A stretch of 64,000 nt of DNA, taken from contig NC_068347.1 of assembly GCF_014633365.1 (NCBI RefSeq), forward strand, positions 23,768,433 to 23,832,432, written 5' to 3'. The DNA is from Diospyros lotus (lineage: Eukaryota; Streptophyta; Magnoliopsida; Ericales; Ebenaceae). A program made the translations under genes and the position numbers. Under the pieces are notes generated by a model, which searched no databases, was not told the DNA's origin, and was given only the letters and a program-made list of their open reading frames with translations. Below, piece after piece: positions 49,534 to 61,089 of the stretch. The stretch's first letter is position 1, and every line of letters begins with the position of its first letter.

Positions 49534-51644
49534 TTAGGGAAACATATACTTCTTTTTTAGTCAAGTTCATAAGAAAGATGAGTCTACTTTTTCTATTACT
49601 CATTATGATGTATGGGGTATGAGTCATGTTCGTTCATCTTTTGGATTTCAACATTTTGTTGTTACCTTCACTAATCATTATTTTCATTGTACTTAGTTGT
49701 TTTTAATGAAAGAACATTCTGAGTTGTTTTCAATCTTTCGATCTTTTTGTGCTGAGATTCATACCCAATTTGGAGTCCCTATTCATATTTTGTGAAGTGA
49801 TAATGCTAGTGATTATATTTTTCTTATTTCACTTTTGTGTCTTCACAAGGTATTTTGTATCAATCCTCTTGTTCTCATACCCCACAACAAAATGGAGTTC
49901 TTGAACGTAAAATTGTCATTTGATTGAAACAATACGTACTTGCCTACTTCATGCTCATGTTCCCTTTCATTTTTGGAGTGATGTTCTTAATTATTGGTAT
50001 TTGATTAATTGCATGCCTTCCCCAATGCTTCACCATGCATTTCCTCTCTCTTTTGTTTCTCATTGATTCTATGTATTCGATTCCTCCTTATATATTTGGG
50101 TGTACCCATTTTGTCCAAGATCTTACTCTTGGAGGGGCCAACCTTTTTTCTTAGGCTATCAATTACATCTTTTTGGGCTACTCGGCTTCATAAAATAGTG
50201 TATTCTCTTTATTTGCATCGGTACTTTATCTTTGTTTATGTCACCTTCTTTGAGACCACCCCATTGTTCTCTCACATTAGCTTCAACTCATCTTTTATAT
50301 TTTATTTTCTTCTTGTTCCTTGCTTTGATGTCCTTCCAACTCCATATTCTGTTGGCTCCTTTGCATTTGCCCTAGCTCCATCATATCAGACTTATCATCA
50401 TCGTCCTTGCTCCCATTTTGAGGATCCACCTGCCTCAAACATTCTTGTTGCCAAAGTTCATACTCAAATTCTAATATGGACTATGGTGATATATTTTGTG
50501 TTGTTGCTAAGATTTGTTCAAATTCTAATATGGACCATGGCGATACATTTTCTCTGTTATTTCTTTGTATTACCACCATTCAGCATTAACCGCATCATCA
50601 ACAGGAAGAGGAAATGTACATGGAGCAACCACTTGGGTCTGTTACTTAAGGAGAGAGTATGGATTAGTATGCTAATTCCATAATTCTTTATATGATCTGA
50701 AACACTCTATATGTGCTTGGTTTGGATGGTTTAGTACAATTATACAACAATTTGGTATGACTTGGAGTGAGGTAGATCATTTTGTTTTTTATCGTCGTAA
50801 TTCAATCTATCTCTCCATTTATTTGTTGCCTATTTGGATGAGATAGTCATTATTGGGGATGATTAGGAAGGTATTTTCCAATTGAAGCATCTGCTTGGGA
50901 AAATTAAAATACTTTTCGAGAATAAAGGTAACTAATTCAAAAGATGGTGTTTAATTTCACAATGAAAATATGCTTTAGATGTTCTTGAAGAAATGGGCCT
51001 CTTGGGTTCCAAGGCTGTGGACACTCATATGGATCCAAATGTCCAACTTGTACTAGAACAGGGGGAGTTACTACTTGATACTAGCAGATACTAATGATTT
51101 GTTGGAAAACCAAACTACCTCGCAGTCATTGTTGTTAGTCAATTCTTGAATTCACCATGTGATAGCTGGTGGGATGTGGTTTGGATTCTCATATATATAA
51201 AGGAAGCACTAGGAAGAGGGTAGTTATTATACCGGTAGGGACATGCTCAAATTGTTGGTTACACAAATGCAAATTGGGCAAGTTCTCCCTAGATAGGCAT
51301 TTAACTTTTTGGTATTGTGTTCTTATTGGTTGCAATATGTATGGGAAAAGTAAGAAGTAAAGTATAATTGCAAAATCAAGTGCAAGAGTTGAATATTAAG
51401 CCATGGATTTAGGAACTTGTGAGCTTATATGGCTAAAACATCTCCTTCGTTGAAATGTGGTGAAACTGGCACTATGAAACTCATTGTTGATAACTAGACA
51501 ATTTTTACACATTATTTCATGAGAGAACCAAACGCACAGAGATTGATTGTCATTTTTGTTAGAGAGAAGTTACTCTCAAGAGATATAGCTATTGATTTTG
51601 TTAACTCAAATGATCAATTAGCTGACATGTTTATCATTTTTGTA
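49534..51644 (+). pseudogene. Integrase, RT and RNase H remnants of element G
   Basis: Fragments of integrase (HYDVWGMSHVRSSFGFQHF and CSHTPQQNGVLERK), a linker near 50270-50470, an RT fragment (SLYDLKHSICAWFGWF; the YVDD box reads YLDE near 50830) and RNase H words (NSNDQLADMF near 51605) are spread over all three frames. It is far too broken to give protein. Confidence 0.75.
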
Positions 51645-51856
51645 AAGGTCGTGTTATATTTACAAGAAGTTGGGTGCACATGGTATATAGCTTTGAGTGG
51701 AATTAGTATATGGTATAAAGGCATTGGTTTAAATATTCTTGTATTCTTTGACCTTGTGTATACATATCATACCTAGGAGCGCGATATTAAATTGACTAAC
51801 ACCTTTTTACAATAAATACATTCACTTGTCTAAAAAATTGTTCAATTAGTGATCCA
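51645..51856 (+). repeat. 3' LTR of element G (truncated)
   Basis: Matches 440-815, mostly in its second half (CTTGTATTCTTTG, GATTGACTAAC, TTCAATTAGTGATCCA). The first part is shortened. Confidence 0.65.
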
Positions 51857-52098
51857 ATTAGCATGAGCAACATATGTATGATTCTTCTTCAATGAGGACT
51901 TGTTATTGTTAAAGAGAGTATTGTATGTTTGTTATAGTGATGTAAAAGGTGTATACTGGGTATATATAGCTTCTTTGACTAACCTAAAAGGGTAATGAAG
52001 ACTAATCTAAAAAGGTAATAGAAAATTATGGAAAGATTACAAAGAATATGTAAAAGATCTATAAAATATTCAAGTAATGTTGTCTAGATATTCTGATA

Positions 52099-52379
52099 TC
52101 CTCTCTCCAACTCAAGAAGCTAAGAAGTTAGCTACACCTGAGTTTGGATATCAACTCATGGAAGCACCTATGTAGATGAAGTGCATGATCTCTAAATACC
52201 GAGGGTCCTGCGTCGCACGATCATGATCTAGAGGGCCGCAACCTGTTCTGAGCAACAGGGATTACCACTCACTTGAGAGAGTCAGCTAGTGAGAGGCATC
52301 GCCAAAAAGACGCACTAGCGGAGAGAAGTAGGCCAATGAGAGCCATGACGAGCAGCAGCATGGTCTTTTCTAATTAAAG
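52099..52379. other. Unassigned part of element J
   Basis: GC-richer stretch with direct GTGAGAG/GAGAGAGTCAG words. No coding or element signal. Confidence 0.35.
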
Positions 52380-52965
52380 ATATGGGCCGGTGACGTTTGG
52401 AATGCGTCTATTACCCCTAAGCATGCCTTTATGCTGTGGCTTAGTGTTAAATCCAAGCTGTTAATGAAGGATAATATGCGATTTTTGGACATCAACAGAA
52501 GCTACGGTCTTTGTGATTTGTGACGAGTCACATCAGCATGTTTTCTTCCAGTGTTTAGTGAGTTCAATGATTTGGGGGCATAAAGCTGGCTTGGCATCCA
52601 CAGGTGTATGTCTTCAATTGCTAACACCTTAAAATGGCTTAAAAAAAAGGCTCGTGGGTCTTCTTGGCAGAGTAAGGTCAAGAAAATTACGCTTGCTAGT
52701 GCGGTCTACTTTCTTTGGACAGCTAGGAACCGTCATATTTTTTTAAGGCCAAAGTCCATCCATGAATAACATCATTAAGAGATTTAAAACACATGTATAT
52801 AGGGTTGTTTTTGCTTTGTATCCTCATATTTTAACTCACTATGAGGCCCTTGCTATGGGTCATTAGCTTTGGTCATTTCTTTTGTATTAACTGGGCATGC
52901 CATATGTATTTGTACAGTTCATTTTGATCTATATATTTTATTATTGATAAATAAATAAAAAAAAC
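52380..52965 (+). mobile_element. 3' end of an L1-type LINE (zf-RVT region and tail)
   Basis: Frames read VWNAFITPKHAFMLWLSVKS, LLMKDNMRFLD, ESHQHVFFQC and SKVKKITLASAVYFLWTARN, the zinc-binding C-terminal region (zf-RVT) of plant LINE polyproteins. It ends at a short A-rich tail (GATAAATAAATAAAAAAAA). One cysteine region is damaged and frames shift. The copy is 5'-truncated, as LINEs usually are. Confidence 0.85.
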
Positions 52966-54100
52966 TCGGAAAGGTGATGGAGAACGACATCAGCGGGGAG
53001 ACAGTAACCAGATTTGGCCCTTCAATCAGTGAAGACTTTGAAGGTTAACAATTGCACTAATCGATTCAATAATAAATTGAAGGGAATCAAAGCAGTCAAC
53101 TGAAGACTGCCCCATGTATATTGCACAAAACCAGTGGCAATTTGAACTTGGTGGCCAATTCTGAAAACAGCGACAGTGGACAAATAAATTTGCAGAATCA
53201 GCGGCCAAGCAGCGGAGGCGTGAGGCTTCCTGTGGCAGTGTGACAGTAGATCTCACCTATCCATACAGCAACGTTGGGAGATAAACAACAGTGGCTACCC
53301 AAGCAGCGGACAACAGTGCAAACCAGTTAACAACCGTAGGATCTAACAAACAGGAACAGGAATTATGAATTCTCTTGTCTCCGGCAACGGAATCAGTGTG
53401 GAATCTAGTGTCCATAACGGCAGCTGTGAGAGCAAGATCGAAGATGATGCCACCAAGGTAGTGGAGCAGAATCACAGGATATTTAACACTCATTCTCCTA
53501 TCAATAAGGACTTGAGAGCTGATGTGATGAGATTCGACGGCTGCCGCTGCTGTGGAGACTAAGATGCAACAATGGTCCAAATTGTGTGCGATCCAATGGC
53601 AGAGTGTCCGAGCCAGACGAGCGGCAGTGGCTGCTTCTTCCTTTAACAGCAGGGAACAAATAGAACTCAGATAGCAAACCACAGCAACCAGGATTAACAG
53701 AGGCTTGTCGCCGTTGTCGCATAAAAGTGGTGGCTATGTTGGAAAAACAGAGGACAGTGTGAAATGGTCGGTGATACAACTGCAGGTGAGTGGATGGAGC
53801 AGTCATGCAACAATGACCTTTGTCGGAAAAGATAAACTGGAAGGAGGAAAAAACAGTGAGTTACCCAGCAGCAACCAAATCAAGGACAGCAGTAGCAGAG
53901 GGGTAAGAAGGCCCAGACACAGTGAGTAGTGGCTGCAGATGGAGAACATGTGTAGTCGGACCTTCTTGGTCCAAAAGGTGAAATCGCTCATCCCGAGCGC
54001 TCTCCACACCCAACCCGACAAGACGTGGGAGAGGTTAATCATGGTGACCCAACCGGACGCAGTTGGCGACCTTCTCGAACAAAGGAACTGGTGACTTGAC
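52966..54100 (-). mobile_element. Leader sequence of element J, first part
   Basis: Matches 859-1640 from about 53217 on. The GC-richer sequence gives several long chance frames on both strands (for example 53257-53682), but none has a domain. Confidence 0.55.
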
Positions 54101-54406
54101 AGTTGTACCAACATATACGAAATAAAAAGGAAAAATATTATAGAAATAAAAAATAATATTTTTTAAAAAAATAAAAAAATACGAAATAAAATGTAAATTA
54201 AAAAATATAAAAAAATTTATAAATATAATTCAAACATAATACAAACAAATATATTAATAAATACATTTATAATTTTATAAAAATATTAATTATATAATTA
54301 TTATACTTAATTAATATTAAGAAATGATCAATTGCTACAGTATTGGGTTGGCTTAGGAGGCGGGCCGGGCTGGCCCATGGGTTGCCCGGCCCATTTGCCA
54401 ACTCTA
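54101..54406. mobile_element. Possible small hAT-like element
   Basis: The right end (GGCCCGGCCCATTTGCCAACTCTA in part) resembles the right end of the hAT element at 54682-55400. The centre is an AT-only stretch as in that element. Flanking 8-mers GACTTGAC (54093-54100) and GATATGAC (54407-54414) match at six of eight positions. Confidence 0.45.
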
Positions 54407-54681
54407 GATATGACTTTCAGCTGATGCGCAATTAATGCACGGAATAATGGATTGATGGGGGTGAGACAATGGGCTGTAGGCGCAATCCTATGCCTGCCTG
54501 CAAGAAGAAATTGAAATTGAATTGAAAGTGAAAGTGAAAGGGAGAGAAATGCTTCTCCTCTTGACTGTCCTGATTTGCTTATGTATATAATATATAAATA
54601 TACACAATATATTATATGATAATAATATATATAATAAGAGGAAAAAGAAGGCAGCCCAGCCGAGTACACATGCATGGACAC

Positions 54682-55400
54682 TAGAGATGGAAAATGGGTG
54701 GACCGGCCCGGCTCAGCCCGCATCTCGCTTGGCCACTCATTTGGTGGGTTGGGCCAAATTTGGCCGACAAGGGAGCCAGGCCGAGCCAGGAAAATGGAAA
54801 TTGGGGCCCGACATGTCCCTGTGGCTCTTAATAAATGGGCCAAAGCGGGCCGGCCCGAGCCGTGGGCCTGGTTGTCTGGGTCGGCATGTGAGTCATTTAT
54901 TTTTAATTTTTTTATTTTTTTATTTTTTTCTTAAATATAACTAATATTTTTTAAAATATGTTTATAAATAAACAATGCTTACTTATAATTTTTATGTTTG
55001 TAAAATTATGTTTACTATAAATATAATTTTACAAACATAATGTTTACAGTAAATATTAGAGTAAATTTATGTTTACAAACATTATAGTAAATATTACAAT
55101 AAAATTATGTTTACAGTAAACATAATTTTACAAACATAATTTTTAATTATTATGTTTAAAATATGTTTATAATTACTAATTAGAAACATAATTTTTTAAA
55201 TAATTATTTATTTTTTGGTGGTCGGCCAATTGGTGGGCCGATCCACAGGCCATTTTGGTGAACCGGGCTGCGGGCCACATATTACTGGCCCGGCACGACC
55301 CTCATTTTGTTGGGCGGGCTGGGCTGGCCCGGCCCATCTGCTATAGTACTGGGACGGGGCAGGCTGTGAGGCGGGTCGCTCGGCCCATTTGTCATCTCTA
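54682..55400. mobile_element. Non-autonomous hAT element, 719 bp
   Basis: The terminal inverted repeats TAGAGATGG...AAATGGG (left) and CCCATTTGTCATCTCTA (right) are flanked by an exact 8-bp target duplication ATGGACAC (54674-54681 and 55401-55408), as for hAT transposons. Subterminal GGCCCGGC-type repeats lie on both sides, around an AT-rich centre (54900-55205). No transposase frame; it depends on an autonomous partner. Confidence 0.9.
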
Positions 55401-55408
55401 ATGGACAC

Positions 55409-56043
55409 TCATTTCTTCACTTTTGTCCTCTTTATGTAGCCTTTGTTTAAGCAACAACAACAGCGACTAAGAGAGAGAACTTTGGGAGCACTGGAGTAGC
55501 AACGACGATCGAAAACAACAATAAAGGAGCACTGGAGCAGTACGTTCTAACAATCGAGAGAGAGAACTTCGAGATTCAGAAACAAAGAACTGAAAGAAGA
55601 AGAATAAGACTAAAAAGAGGACACTTCGGGATTTGAGACTTCAATTGCCGAAAATGCGTTTCTGGCCATTTTCTATAATTTGTAAAATGGCCTCAAAATG
55701 TTTTACAAATTACAAAAATAACTCAAAAAACGTTTTAGGCCATCTTCGTCGTTTTCAAAACGGAAAACAGTTCGAAAATATTGAAATGGTACCTCCAAGC
55801 TTTTTCCATGCTTTAGAGGTACCAATCAAAGTGGAAGAAGTTGATGATGAAGCGAGTATGCCTTGGCTAAGAGACATGCAGTGGAAGAAAGAAAATAAAA
55901 ATGAAAAACAAGAAAATATGTTGCAAGAAAAGAGGATCAATAATCATTGCTATTTCCCATAATCAATCTCTCTTGTTTGCGAAAACAAGAGACTTACAAA
56001 AAGCACAAGACTCATGAGATAAACTAAACAGGCTCTGATGTCA
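55409..56043 (-). mobile_element. Leader of element J next to its 5' LTR
   Basis: Matches 1600-1818, for example the TTGGCTAAGAGACATGCAG and AAAAGAGGATCAATAAT words. A plus frame of 109 codons (55633-55962) lacks motifs. The primer site complement is at 56031-56043. Confidence 0.55.
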
Positions 56044-56224
56044 AGTAAAAGTAAGAAAATATTGTATGACTATTATAATAATATAAAAGGTACACAATGG
56101 GTTAAAAAGTTAACAATGAAGACTAATCTAAAATGGTAATAAACAACTATGAAAAGGTTAGAAAGAATAGAATACATAACAGATGTATAAAATATTCTAG
56201 TAATATTGTCAAGATATTCTGACA

Positions 56225-56800
56225 ACTAACAACATTGAGAAATAGATTAGTTTTAAAAAATTATTTGTCCTGGTTGGGCATCTGTTTTGTTGGGTTTATA
56301 GGAAAGGGACAAGAAGAGCACTTAACAAATAAATCTAATGATCTTCCCACCACTGATGAGATTATGAGGAAGAAAATCGATGCCCAACTCTGTTGTTTAC
56401 TCTGGCAATCTGTTTTGATCCAAAATATCTTTCAGCTGTACAAGACTTGGTACTTTCTATGTCCGGGCACATAAGCTATACAATGATTACATATCTCGGC
56501 TTTATATTGTTGTTAGTAATATTGTCAATCTGAAGCAATAGGATACGGATATGCGACCTTAATGGTATGAGACCATTACCAGACATGATGGTTAAACATA
56601 GTAAAACATCTGTTTGTGGTAGGATGCCATTGTTGGATGGAGTACAGGTGCTTTGATAAGAGATTGGCCATGCCAGCGTGAAATGGGCTACAGTTGTTTT
56701 GAAATACATTTGGGAAAATTTGAGATCCTGCCATTAAGATCAATTTTTAGGAACGTGAAGCATCCCAACCCCTTGTGCACTTGGCAGGTATCTTCTACAA
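56225..56800 (+). pseudogene. Copia gag fragment (right copy)
   Basis: Counterpart of 2013-2393. The frame reads GKGQEEHLTNKSNDLPTTDE and RKKIDAQLCCLLWQSVLIQ, a copia gag N-terminal region. It is followed by sequence shared with the left copy up to about 56790 (AAATTTGAGATCCTGCCAT). Confidence 0.7.
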
Positions 56801-56854
56801 GAGCCCCAGTACTGCACATTTACCATATGTACAATTTGACATAATGTTTTTCTA

Positions 56855-57660
56855 GCGGAGTGCATGACTCGGTTAAATTAAAAACAAGTTAAACCAAATC
56901 ATTCGATTTTTAAGAATCTTCGAACCAAAATCGAACTGAAGTGGCAAACTAAACGGAAATTGAGTGCTCTGTTTTAGTTTTTTTTGTTAAACGACTATTT
57001 TTATTTTTTTTTTACTAAAATTTGAAAAATACATGTTTGTTTGCCTAAGAAACATACATGCTCAATGCATTAAGACATTCATGTTTTTGAAAATGAATTT
57101 TCTGTAAACATAATTTTTGTACAACAGTTGAGAAAATATATGTTTGACCAAAGTCAATGAAGCAGTGATGGGGAAAAGAAAAAGAATGATTAGAACTGAT
57201 GAAGGAACACAAAACAATTACATGTAAAAGCATTGTTCGAGATATATAATAATTTGAGTGCATAAAGTTGTGGCCAAAGAACATAAAAAAAGATTATTAA
57301 ATGTACCTATTCCTTTCTATAGATCTTGAATACATAAACACACCAAAAATAAAATTTGAAGAGTCAAACCTGAAATTTGATCAATAATTTGGGGTGGGTA
57401 AAAGATAAATTTTGGAATCAGGAAATCTTGGAGAAATTGCATAGATCAGTAAGCAATTTTCTCTATTATTCATAGGTGGGTTTGGTTCGAAAAATGTTCA
57501 TTTGGTTTGGTTTTTATCAATCTTAGTTCGGATTTTAATTTGATTTAGTTTTCTAACATCAATGATCAAAACTGAACCAAGTTCTACGATTATTTAAAGT
57601 TGTGAACCAAAGCCGGTTCCATTTGGTTTCTAGGATTTTACAGGTTGTTTGCACACCCCC
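56855..57660. repeat. Possible inverted-repeat element rich in AACCGAAC words
   Basis: The left side (56875-57000) has CGAACCAAAATCGAACTGAA-like words and the right side (57480-57615) the complementary GGTTTGGTTC, TTAGTTCGGATTTTAA and AAAACTGAACCAAGTTC. Between them is AT-rich sequence. The ends and target duplication were not resolved. Confidence 0.4.
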
Positions 57661-58085
57661 AAGGAGTGGAATTGTTCCTATGACCTTGGGACTTAAACCA
57701 AATCTCTTATCAAAACCACTTTGGAGGTACCAGTTGAGAACAACTCTGAGAATGCCTCGTGTTGGTCTTCCAAAGGGGAGGGGGGACACAACACATATTG
57801 TCAAGCTATCGCAAGAGTAAGAAGTGCAAAGAAATTTATTCAAGTATAACACAAGCCATGGCCTCATGACACTAAATGGAATAAGATCTATGTAGAACGA
57901 AGTAAATGGTTTCATACTACATATAGGAGAAGGTAAGTTTCCCTTGAACTTGGTTTATTGTTGTATGATTCTGTTGATACTTGCAAGTTATACGTTATTT
58001 ATTATACAATCCTTGCACATTAAAAGAACGTCTTATTTATTTTTTAGGTATTTAATCAAACATATTTACGAAATTACAAGTCTAT
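57661..58085. other. Unassigned repeat-like stretch
   Basis: A short frame at 57602-57820 has the words GIVPMTLGLKPNLLSKPLW; this is probably chance. Nothing is identified. Confidence 0.35.
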
Positions 58086-58244
58086 TATATTATTCGTGTC
58101 GAGCAATAATATGTCGTCTGACATGGACTTGTCAGGGGGGTCATTTTCTATGACCCCCCTCTTAATTTATTCGTGTCGGACAAATATTATGTTATCGGCG
58201 CGTCAGACAAATATTATGTTGCTCAATACGAATATCATAATATT
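58086..58244. mobile_element. Small inverted-repeat element (MITE) with central hairpin
   Basis: The ends ATTCGTGTCGAGCAATAATAT and GTTGCTCAATACGAATAT are imperfect inverted repeats of about 35 bp. In the centre AGGGGGGTCAT (58134-58144) and ATGACCCCCCT (58150-58160) make a perfect 11-bp stem with a TTTCT loop. There is no coding capacity. Confidence 0.65.
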
Positions 58245-59659
58245 TTCACACAAAATTAAGAGAATATGGCATAATGACCACTCTATGGTAAAAAATTGAT
58301 ATATGAATTTTTGTTTTCCTTGACAAAAGCCATTGTGTTACTTCTAACTTTATTTGCTTTCTCTTTTAGCTTTTAATGTGAAGACTATATCATGGGACAA
58401 TATAGGAAGTATTTTAGAAGATATTAATAATATATATTGTTATTTATTCTAGAATATTTTTGTTTATTTATTTCCTAATTAATTTTGAAAAATACTATAT
58501 TCCCAACATTTGGGATGCTAATTAGGTTTGGATTTTATCTTCAATATATTTTCTAATTAGTTAGGATCTCTAGTCTATATAAATCCTTTTAAGATGTATT
58601 ATTAAGCAGATTTTGATAATGATATTGAATTTGAGAATTAATTTGAATAATTGGATTACTCTTATGTTTTGTTTTGAGTTCTTTATCAATTAATTTGAGA
58701 GCTGAAACTCCTAAATCTGTTTAGGGGCTTTCTAAAATTTGCTGGAAAAAACAAAAGAAAATTGACTATATATCCTCACAGTAATCAATGCATCGTTTCG
58801 TCACTGCTCCAATAATCATCATCAACCACCGGTTTCAGTCGTCGAAGCCCACAATGTGCATCATTTAACATCACAACATTCAGAGGGCGGCTTAGCCCCC
58901 GCCCCCCCCCCCCCTCTTAGCTTATAAGTTTTTCAATTTATAAATTATGTAAAATTTAACGTGTTTAATAAAAGTATTTTAAATTGTCATTTATATAATT
59001 ATATATTTGATTTGAAAAATTGATAAATTATCAAAACTTAACAAAAAAAATTAAAATGAATTCATAAATATTAATTTTTAATAAAAATTAATTATAAATT
59101 GATATCCAATTAATAAAATTTTTACTATTATGTGTTGATAAATTATATATAATTATTTAAAAATATATTAATATAATATTTTATGTTTAAATTTAGATTT
59201 AATTTATAAAAATATTAAATATATAAATATATATATGTTATACAAAAGATAAAGGCAGAGCGACGGAGACAGCGACCTCGATGCAGCCAACAATGAAACT
59301 ATGAAGCAATTGATGACAATAATGAAGGAGGCGCTATAAAGGAAGTTGGAGGCGATGATGAAGGAAGAGATGGAGGTGACAATGATGGGGTTGGACGCAA
59401 CGATCGAGATAGGACTGATGGAGATGGCGAGCAAGAGATGAGAGTAACGACTATAAATGTGATAATGTTTAAGGGCAGAGAATAAAATATTAGAGTTTTA
59501 AAAGGATAAAATGACAAATATCTTGATCAACCCAATAAGCTACCAACAACTTATTTTGAAAATGTAGGATATACCTTTTTCAAAACCCTCATAAACACAG
59601 TTTCTAAATTTGACACCGTTTAACTTCTTAAATTTTTAAGAAACATGTAAAAAAATAAA
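58245..59659. other. AT-rich stretch with possible LTR and CT/GA tracts
   Basis: 58380-58740 has an LTR-like look (TCTATATAAATCC near 58575) without paired ends. A C run (13 C with nearby C5) lies at 58896-58914. 59250-59450 is GA-rich with GATGATGAAGGA words and gives chance reverse frames. AGCTTATAAGTT (58919) and AATAAGCTACCAACAACTTATT (59537 on, in part) could be remnants of a terminal-inverted-repeat element. Confidence 0.4.
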
Positions 59660-59833
59660 GAAAAATGCTATTGGTATATCATAGTGTACATCTTGAGCTA
59701 CATAATGATGTTTCAATGTCTAAAATGTCCTCACTCAAGGCGTTGAGGTGCAATGAGGTGAGGAATATTTATATCATTTATGTGCATTGTGTACTCTAAG
59801 ATGTACATAAATGATGTACAAGTAGCATGACTC
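59660..59833 (-). mobile_element. Mutator-like MITE, copy 1 (174 bp)
   Basis: The reverse complement aligns with copy 2 (61759-61920) over its whole length, for example TTGTACATCATTTATGTACA and ACATTTTAGACATTG. The flanks AAAAATAAA (59651-59659) and CAAAATAAA (59834-59842) are a 9-bp target duplication with one change, as expected for Mutator-like elements. Confidence 0.85.
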
Positions 59834-60100
59834 CAAAATAAATTATACGGCATTTAAGCTGCAATGATAGCTTACAGGCAGTCAAATCGGACCACGTTAG
59901 AACATTCAATCGAAGGTCATTTGAAAACCATCGTGGAGGAGTTTTGTATCTTCAGGTTTCATCCGAACTATTGAAAAACCATGTCTGTCAACTTCCGGAC
60001 CAAGTGAAGGTTTGCTCACCAACATTAGAAAATCCGCTTGACTTCTTAACGGTTTGACCGCGTATAAGCCATTATAGGAGTTTATCCGCCATGCGTTTGA
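59834..60100. other. Intergenic sequence, no feature seen
   Basis: Unique-looking mixed sequence between the MITE and the next repeat-like block. Confidence 0.5.
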
Positions 60101-60965
60101 TGCTTAAGTGTTTGGCTGAGCATTTCAACTTATACACTACCCTACTGAAAAGTTGTTATAGCAGCGTTTAGCAAAAGCTGGTAAGTTGACCAACAAAAAT
60201 ACCAAAATACCCATCATCTTCTCCAGGACCTCTACGCTACCATTACCGTCGCTGTGCCGTCACCACTCTTTTATACTGTCATCGCTGTCATTCAGCGAGT
60301 CGTTGCAAGCAGCCTCGTTCCAGATCCGGGTCGCGCCATCACCGGTCCTTCTTCCAGATTCATCGCCGCAAGCCGCCCGTCGCCATTATCTCCAGCGACC
60401 TCCTTCTTCCAACAACCTCATTCTTCCAGATCCGTCCGTCCCTTCTGGTATATTTTGCAACCTCCTCCTTCTATTCATCAGCTTATATATATATATATAT
60501 GCTATGTATTATTTTCTTTTTCCTGTATTTATATGTATATATTTTTTATATATAACTTATTTCATCAGTTGTATATATTTTTTTATTTACATATAAAAAA
60601 ATATATTGTGTATAAACTTGTAATTGCATATAATTTTTTTGATAATTATATAATCGTATTGTATTAATATTTTTTGATAATTATATATAATTTATTAACT
60701 TGTAATTGTAAGTATTCTATTAATTAAAAATTAATTTATAATTTATTTGATAAAAATAGTATTTTTATGCTTTTTAATTATATTATTCAGTATCATGTCT
60801 ATTTTAGTCTTTTTGTTAAGTTTTGATAGCTTATTAACTTTTATAAACTAAACACATAACTAATAATTGACAACTTAAAAGCACATCTATCCAAATACAT
60901 TATTAATTTAAATAATATCTAACTTTTAAATTAAAAACTAAATCACTTAAAGTTATTCAAAAAAA
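60101..60965. repeat. Possible terminal-inverted-repeat element
   Basis: The left end (GTGTTTGGCTGAGCATTTCAAC, in part, near 60109) and the complement of the right end (TGTATTTGGATAGATGTGC with TTTTAAGTTG, near 60870-60900) look like imperfect inverted repeats. The interior has a pyrimidine-rich part with two overlapping frames (60186-60667) without domains, then AT-only sequence. Ends not resolved. Confidence 0.4.
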
Positions 60966-61089
60966 TCCTAAGCAAAACTGCCTCTTCCTCAACAAAGTCA
61001 AACTAGAAGTTACCACCCCAGTTTAACTCACTGCTGCAATTAAAGACATCCGAAGCCAACAAAATTATCAGAATCCTCAACTGACAAGA

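Larger units (their letters stand above)
48192..51856 (+). mobile_element. Copia element G without 5' LTR
   Basis: A decayed primer site (TGGTATGAAAGCC, 48197-48209) starts the internal region. The zinc-knuckle end of gag is near 48720-48840 (CATTHKMVDTLFLG-like, shifted), then come protease, integrase, RT and RNase H remnants and a 3' LTR from about 51645 to 51856. There are large deletions in RT. The family is the same as the fragment at 1-815. Confidence 0.75.
51907..56224 (-). mobile_element. Element J: minus-strand copia with later insertions
   Basis: LTRs at 51907-52098 (3' on the minus strand, with polypurine complement CCTCTCTCCAACTCAAG following) and 56044-56224 (5' LTR, primer site complement GGCTCTGAT just before it). 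The interior has no recognisable gag or pol of its own. It holds leader sequence (53217-54100 and about 55420-56040), a LINE 3' end and hAT elements. It is the fuller relative of K at 859-2012. Confidence 0.7.

Noticed and set aside
54328..54944. Overlapping frames of 85-171 codons on both strands
   Set aside because: They come from GC-rich terminal repeats of hAT-like elements, read in several frames at once, and have no domain.
55633..55962. 109-codon plus frame after the hAT element
   Set aside because: Lies in leader sequence of element J; the part shared with 1600-1740 is not open in the same way.
60186..60667. Two overlapping frames of about 136 codons
   Set aside because: Pyrimidine-rich leader-like sequence followed by AT-only sequence; both frames have biased composition and no motif.
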